Below are positions 58,739-64,000 of a stretch of 64,000 nucleotides of DNA, in pieces (position 1 is the stretch's first letter; every line of letters starts with the position of its first letter). Location: positions 31,358,189 through 31,422,188 of the forward strand of contig CM044959.1 of NCBI GenBank assembly GCA_024516035.1, read 5' to 3'. The translations under genes and the position numbers were made by a program. The notes under the pieces were generated by a model that was not told the DNA's origin, searched no databases, and saw nothing but the letters and a program-made list of their open reading frames with translations. This DNA comes from Bactericera cockerelli. Lineage: Eukaryota; Arthropoda; Insecta; Hemiptera; Triozidae.

Positions 58739-61700
58739 TTTGACTTATATGAAAACTGACATAGAATATTACAAATAAACAGTTTAAAAATTGTTCCAAA
58801 CATGCAATTCAATGTGATACTTGCATTACTTATGTTATAAATCAGTCAAAAAAGTAAAGTCTCAGAAAATCTGGATTGCATGATTGAAGTTGGTGATTCT
58901 TTTCAACTGCTCAATTTGCAGATAGTAGACAGAGTAAACACGCAAATGGGGATCCCTATGGTTTTCAGACTTATTTAAATGCATGCAATCAGTAATTTAT
59001 TTTAAAGTTACCTAGACGTTTTTAAAAAAAAATCAACTATTTTTTTTTCTTAAGTAACTAATCAGGCTAATTAAGTAATCAATACTTAAAAATAACCAAA
59101 AAAATACAACACAAAAAATCAACTGATCTGATGAAAACGAAGGAGCACCAGTAACATGTTATGAGCCGAATTTAGCCGTGGGCAGGTATCTAAAATAAGG
59201 AAAGTAAAAAGAACATTGTTCAGCACAGATGCATGATCTCTTACCAGTTTAATTTAATCTTATTTTTTAATATGTCTTGCCTTACAAAAAAACTCCAGAA
59301 TTACCACAGCCATGAATGAGTTCATGGAATTGAATCTTAATAAAATATGAGGTAGGATAGGTCACCCAGCCAAAAACGTGGTATGCATAACAGGTGAACC
59401 GATAATTATTATCAAGAAAAACAGTAAATGTAGTATAAATAAAGATTTCACTCGTTCATAGTTGAATTTTCAATAAAGAATAGCCAGGTGCTCAGGATTA
59501 AAACACCTAGAGTTGATAAATCGAAAAAGCACGGTTTAGGTTCATGGCATACACGACCTCCTAACTTAGACAACAAAGGCTTTATTCCGGACGTTTATTA
59601 AAACACCATCATGTATTAGATCTGATATTAAAACACGATATTCCGACATACAATTTGTAATGTAACCTGCGATAGCTTTGATAACCTAGTCATCTAACAT
59701 CCAATCATCCCTGTATTCTTGCAAATACCTTGAGCAAAGATTTACAATAGTGGATGTGTAGTTATTGGTTATCTGATTTAAAGACACAGCATTTCTGCTG
59801 GCAACCTCTAACTATGCAATTACCTGCATGTGTAACAGATAAGCCACAGTGCTCTGGTTTATTTATTTACCATATTGTGCACATCCATATACCACCTACA
59901 AACCTGTTGGGCTAGCTGGCACATTGTACAACAGAAGTCTCGCTATTTGCGATACCACACACAACTTGAGCCAACAATGAGAACGTTTGGTTCATTAAGA
60001 ATATTATGTTTTTCTGAGACACTTTTCATTTAGTTCTAACGTTAACCTATTCTCTAATGAATTAAAGTAGTTCGTCAAACAACATAACTTGGAAGGTATT
60101 AACAGTGAGTAAGTAGATAAATCACTGATGAACTGATTATAAAATAAATACATTCAGCTTTCTGGTAAAGTATCTCTAAGAGGACGTCTTAGTGAGGTTA
60201 TGATTTGAATTGCCTTCAGCGCCAATCAAGAAAGTCAAGTATATTATGGAAATAGATTAGAAAATTTAATATATAATATAAATTTAATGTTTTTCATATG
60301 CTCAAGCTGGTCTTCGTCTAATGAACAAACGTCAATGAAATGGCACCTCTGGCAATCTGTTAATTCTATTGACCATGGTTCAATTGTAGAGTGAATCAGT
60401 ATTGGAAATCACAGACCTGTGACTGAGATAAGAAGTAGAGGTATCAATTAATTTATTACCCAGGGATCAAAGGCGGCATAGAAATAATTAATTAGACCAA
60501 CACTCAAAAGTTAGGTAGTGCGAGGTGTATGCAGCCTATCAAGCGAGAAGGTGATGCTAGGGATAAGAACTACAGGGATATCATTGAACCATCACTTTTT
60601 TTCCACTGTAATTAACGCTGGAATAAAATCTAGAAGAACAATAATAAACAATTGTATTACTAACGTCATATTAGGTTAGATAGAAAGAGTTTCAACATTG
60701 TAGACTCTGAATCATGCTAAGAGCAAAGATCACTCACAGCAAATTCAGACACAGCGTCGTCAAATGTTCTTCCAATGCCCGATCCAAATCAGAGTTCAGC
60801 TAAGAAGATCGACACCTTAGCTGCTAGTTGTGTCATGGCTGAACCGAACGTTTAACATCATTATCATAATGGTGGCACATCTTCTGATCCTTGAGACTGG
60901 AGGGGAACGCAAGATATACTCGTAAATTAACAAGATTTGAAACCGATCGAAAGAATTTTCAATTTGATTCCATTAGAATTTAGACGTACCAAATGAATTT
61001 GCAGTGCCTGGAGGTATAAACGAGATAGTGAGTTAAATGTTTGTTCTTTTAATATCATTTAAAATTGAGAGACATTAGAACTTAAAAGGCAGCCTGTAGA
61101 GAAGAAGAACCTTAAAGCTGAAAGTATATGTAGGTACTAATGGGCAATAGAAAAGTCATGAGTGATAACTTTGATAAGAATTACGTAAGATTTAACCTTG
61201 GCTATCGATCCAAATATCCAGACTCAACACATGGTTATGTAGTGAGTAAGGATAGGGTTATGTGTTGAGTCGTTTGTCTCCAGGATATATTGATAACTTT
61301 TTATTCAACAGTAAAACGGTTTTTCTTTCAGTTTTTCGGAGTCAAAAATTCTAGGAACAAATTGTCGTCACGTCTTTAACAGCACATCTTTGGATTCTTT
61401 GGCATTCCAAACAACTAACAAGTCGCAAATTCGTGTTCCGCTAAATTAAAAATTTCCAACAGGCTGCGAGGTTGAAAGAGGACAATCTCATTATTGTCGG
61501 GCTGCACCCAGTTCGGTCTCGTACATTTAGAAGAAAACGATCGGTTCTTTATGTTAATTTTTCATTCAACGCAACATCCCATCAAGTTTCAGCAAATTAC
61601 TCTGACCCGGCCGCAATCATAACATGGGACAGGTACCCTTTCGATTCCAACACTCAAACATATCAAGACTACACGGGGTAGAGACCAAATCAATCAGAGT

Positions 61701-63429
61701 AGGTTCGAAGAACTAAATCAATTCAGCCGAAAAGAGAACAAATTTTTTGAGTAATATTTGATCCCGGCGGAAATAATTATAAAACAATTAAAGTAAAATG
61801 ATAAGGCTCAACCAACCAGTGAAATACTGATGATCTTTAATAATAATAATTAGTAAATAAAATCGAACCGCAAGCTCACTTTGATGACCGAAAAACCACA
61901 ATGTTCCTATGACGTGATCTAGTAAGATAATCCCTGAGATGTTTGACATTTTCAATCGAGTAGATAGTATTGTAAAATATTTAGTCATCCTATCTTGATA
62001 AAGGTGGAGCAACAAAATCTTCGATACATCATACACCTCAAGAAGGAATTTCACTTATTGGAAAGGTAAATGTATTGTCACCAGATAAGTCTGGACAATG
62101 TGCATATCTTTGTTTTGGGCCGTCTGTTAGGAAAAGGGTTGGCCGTTTGTTAAGATTGATCGAACTATAAACCTCTATAAGTGTAAAGGGTAAGACAAGA
62201 TAGTAAGAAAGGACAGAAAGATAAGAGCAAGAACAAGATGTTTAGAAGTCAAAGGACAAAGATAAGTATGCCCTGAAGCCTGCAGTAATCTACAAGCGAT
62301 ACTTGATGATTGGCATTCAGTATGTTACCAAGCATTCATGTCACCAAGGGTTTGTCCATCGGTTCCCTTTTATCACCTGTGTGGTTTAATAGCTGCTTAA
62401 CAATCTTAACATAACTGAAATTCCCAAGATGGTATTTTCTATCTGATCCTTAACTCCTCATGAACATCATAGACAATGCCTGCATGAGCTCTGCTTCTCC
62501 ATGAAAGAAACCGCATGTAAAGTTCTGCAAAAATATTCAGCCCAAGACTTCCAACAATACTCAACATTTGAATTTAAAAAGTCTTAGCTGCAGTATTCCA
62601 CGTGAAATGCTGTGACTCACAGGGAATTTTGATTTTGAAGTTCATCTAAATCTTACTGGTTCTGTCTTATAGGCTATCAAAGATTAAAAGTAGACCGAAT
62701 CTGAATTACAACAGGAAAAACCCCAAGGGTTCGTTTATCAATTACATTAAACAGGGCGATTAATTTCTAACGAGCGCTAATCAGCTGATTAGTGATGTTG
62801 GTGTGTTTATCATTGATTATGATCAACTAATGTCAATGTGATATTGGAAGTTTAGCCATTGGTTAAAGTTAAGCGTTGATTATGAATAATCAAGTGATTA
62901 GTGTGACAGTTTATAAATGCACTCGAAGTGTGTTTAACTATTAATTTGCTTGGAATAGCAAATTCTAGAATTTTAAATTAAATGTTTCAGAATCGATCAC
63001 ACCTTTTTAAAATTTAATATACCAGATCAGATGTGATTCAAATAAATCTTCGAATATTGTTTCAATTATAACCAAGTCCAAATACCCATGTATTTTAACG
63101 TAAAGCCAAACCATTACAGCACAGTAGATAGCTTAAATTTTAGATAACAGAAAAAGGATCCACATAGCTGGCGTCATAAAGATCAACAAATGAGAACTGA
63201 AGAATGACACTCATTCAAGTTCAAATAGGCTTGGATTATTTTGTCTAAGTACTGATTAAGGAGCTTGGGATTTATCAAGTTGTAATACATCTGAGCAAAT
63301 AGATGGGACCTCTATCCCTTACTGGATATCTACAATGCTCTCACACGTGGTCCACCAAGTGGTATCTAGAGCAAATAATGAAAAATGTAAATAATGTTCT
63401 CTTACATTATTAAATTTTGGGATGAACAG

Positions 63430-63437
63430 CATGTGAA

Positions 63438-63468
<31 letters not shown>

Positions 63469-63600
63469 TAGGTAGTGTTGAATTGTCCAAGTTCTCAGAT
63501 GTGACAATCCAAGTTCTCAGAGGTGACTTTCCAAATTCTTAGTGATGCTCCAATTCTCAGTGGTGATACTCCCAATTCTCGTGGTGATTCTAACAATAGA
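63430..63600. repeat. Poly-T run and degenerate short tandem repeat
   Basis: A 28 bp T-run is followed by about five diverged 20-27 bp units with the core CCAA(G/A)TTCTCAG(A/T)GGTGA. Confidence 0.7.
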
Positions 63601-64000
63601 GTATCCAAAAATCTAATAATGACAGATGAAAAGCTTTTTGAATCGACTTGTTCCTTTGGATGATAAATTATCTTTATGTATGATTATTCTATTCCTATTG
63701 CCACTAATGTCACTTTGTATGCTTACATGTATTCAGATAAGAACAAACCGAGACCGAGAATATTGATTAAAAGCTCCTTCCCAATCATCCACTTTGTTTT
63801 CCAAATTCTGAACGATTTTAAACTAGACTTTATTCCAGGCGAACGATTTAGCAGGCATTCTGTCTGGACGAATTATTTCTTGGTCACCCGGTATTGGCAT
63901 CTAGTATAAATAATAAAGAACGAACAGACACCAGGCCAGACACTCGAGTGGGTGTTTTATATGCACGATGATTGCCCTGGTGTACGCTACATACATGAGG

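Larger units (their letters stand above)
57445..64000 (-). other. Region upstream of exon 1
   Basis: Should hold the signal-peptide exon or lead to it, but I found no ATG plus hydrophobic stretch followed by a donor in the needed phase. Features seen: LINE tail at 57.5 kb, family E SINE at 58.6 kb, a 12 bp inverted repeat at 61221-61271 and a T-run at 63.4 kb. The remainder is unannotated. Confidence 0.6.

Noticed and set aside
61472..61681. Plus-strand 69-codon frame
   Set aside because: No homology or codon bias; isolated on the strand opposite to the gene.
63900..63990. TATA-like boxes on both strands near the window end, possibly a promoter or LTR
   Set aside because: No paired LTR, initiator or 5' exon can be shown inside the window.

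Overview
The window is eukaryotic genomic DNA, almost certainly from an arthropod and probably an insect. It has AT-rich introns, short GC-rich exons with GT-AG borders, many tRNA- and 5S-derived SINEs, Helitron, hAT and piggyBac-type non-autonomous transposons, LINE 3' tails and (TACC)n microsatellites. The order of insect cannot be fixed from the sequence alone; (TACC)n tracts are common in moths and aphids.

One protein-coding gene explains nearly all the coding signal. It is a long secreted metalloprotease of the ADAMTS family, on the minus strand, running from at least 57444 down past position 1. I resolved 24 exons (4,390 coding nt, about 1,463 residues) whose reading phases all join without a break. 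In transcription order they encode the prodomain (57.4-23.6 kb, with two RRKR sites), the zinc protease catalytic domain with HELGHVLNIPHD (23.6-21.9 kb), the disintegrin-like module (21.3-19.9 kb), the first thrombospondin repeat (TSP1) and Cys-rich region (19.9-16.8 kb), the spacer (16.8-14.7 kb), and a chain of further TSP1 repeats from 14.8 kb to the window edge. Ten repeats are complete and an eleventh has just begun, so the C-terminus lies outside. This layout fits the ADAMTS9/ADAMTS20/GON-1 branch. The signal-peptide exon was not found. A 22.5 kb intron (30.8-53.3 kb) splits the prodomain.

Region by region: 0.5-24 kb is exon-dense; 24-30.6 kb is intron with a composite hAT/Helitron/5S-SINE block and an odd open segment at 27.5 kb; 30.8-53.3 kb is a giant intron with a Helitron, SINEs and an intact tRNA-Ser(GCT) gene; 53.3-57.4 kb holds the first three prodomain exons; 57.5-64 kb has repeats and no recognised exon.

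The most unusual signal is that several 5' splice sites of this one gene have been multiplied. Three exons are followed by tandem arrays whose repeat unit contains the end of the exon or the splice donor itself (77 bp x about 13 at 11.4-12.4 kb; 19 bp x 15 at 9.4-9.7 kb; about 54 bp x 4 at 53.1-53.3 kb). A SINE inserted across a fourth donor duplicated that donor in its 15 bp target-site duplication (16.4-16.7 kb), and a fifth donor has a partial copy beside a SINE (0.15-0.57 kb). Other notable items are a perfect 253 bp inverted repeat at 3.0-3.6 kb and a SINE group in which a 5S-rRNA-type head and a tRNA-type head carry the same central domain.
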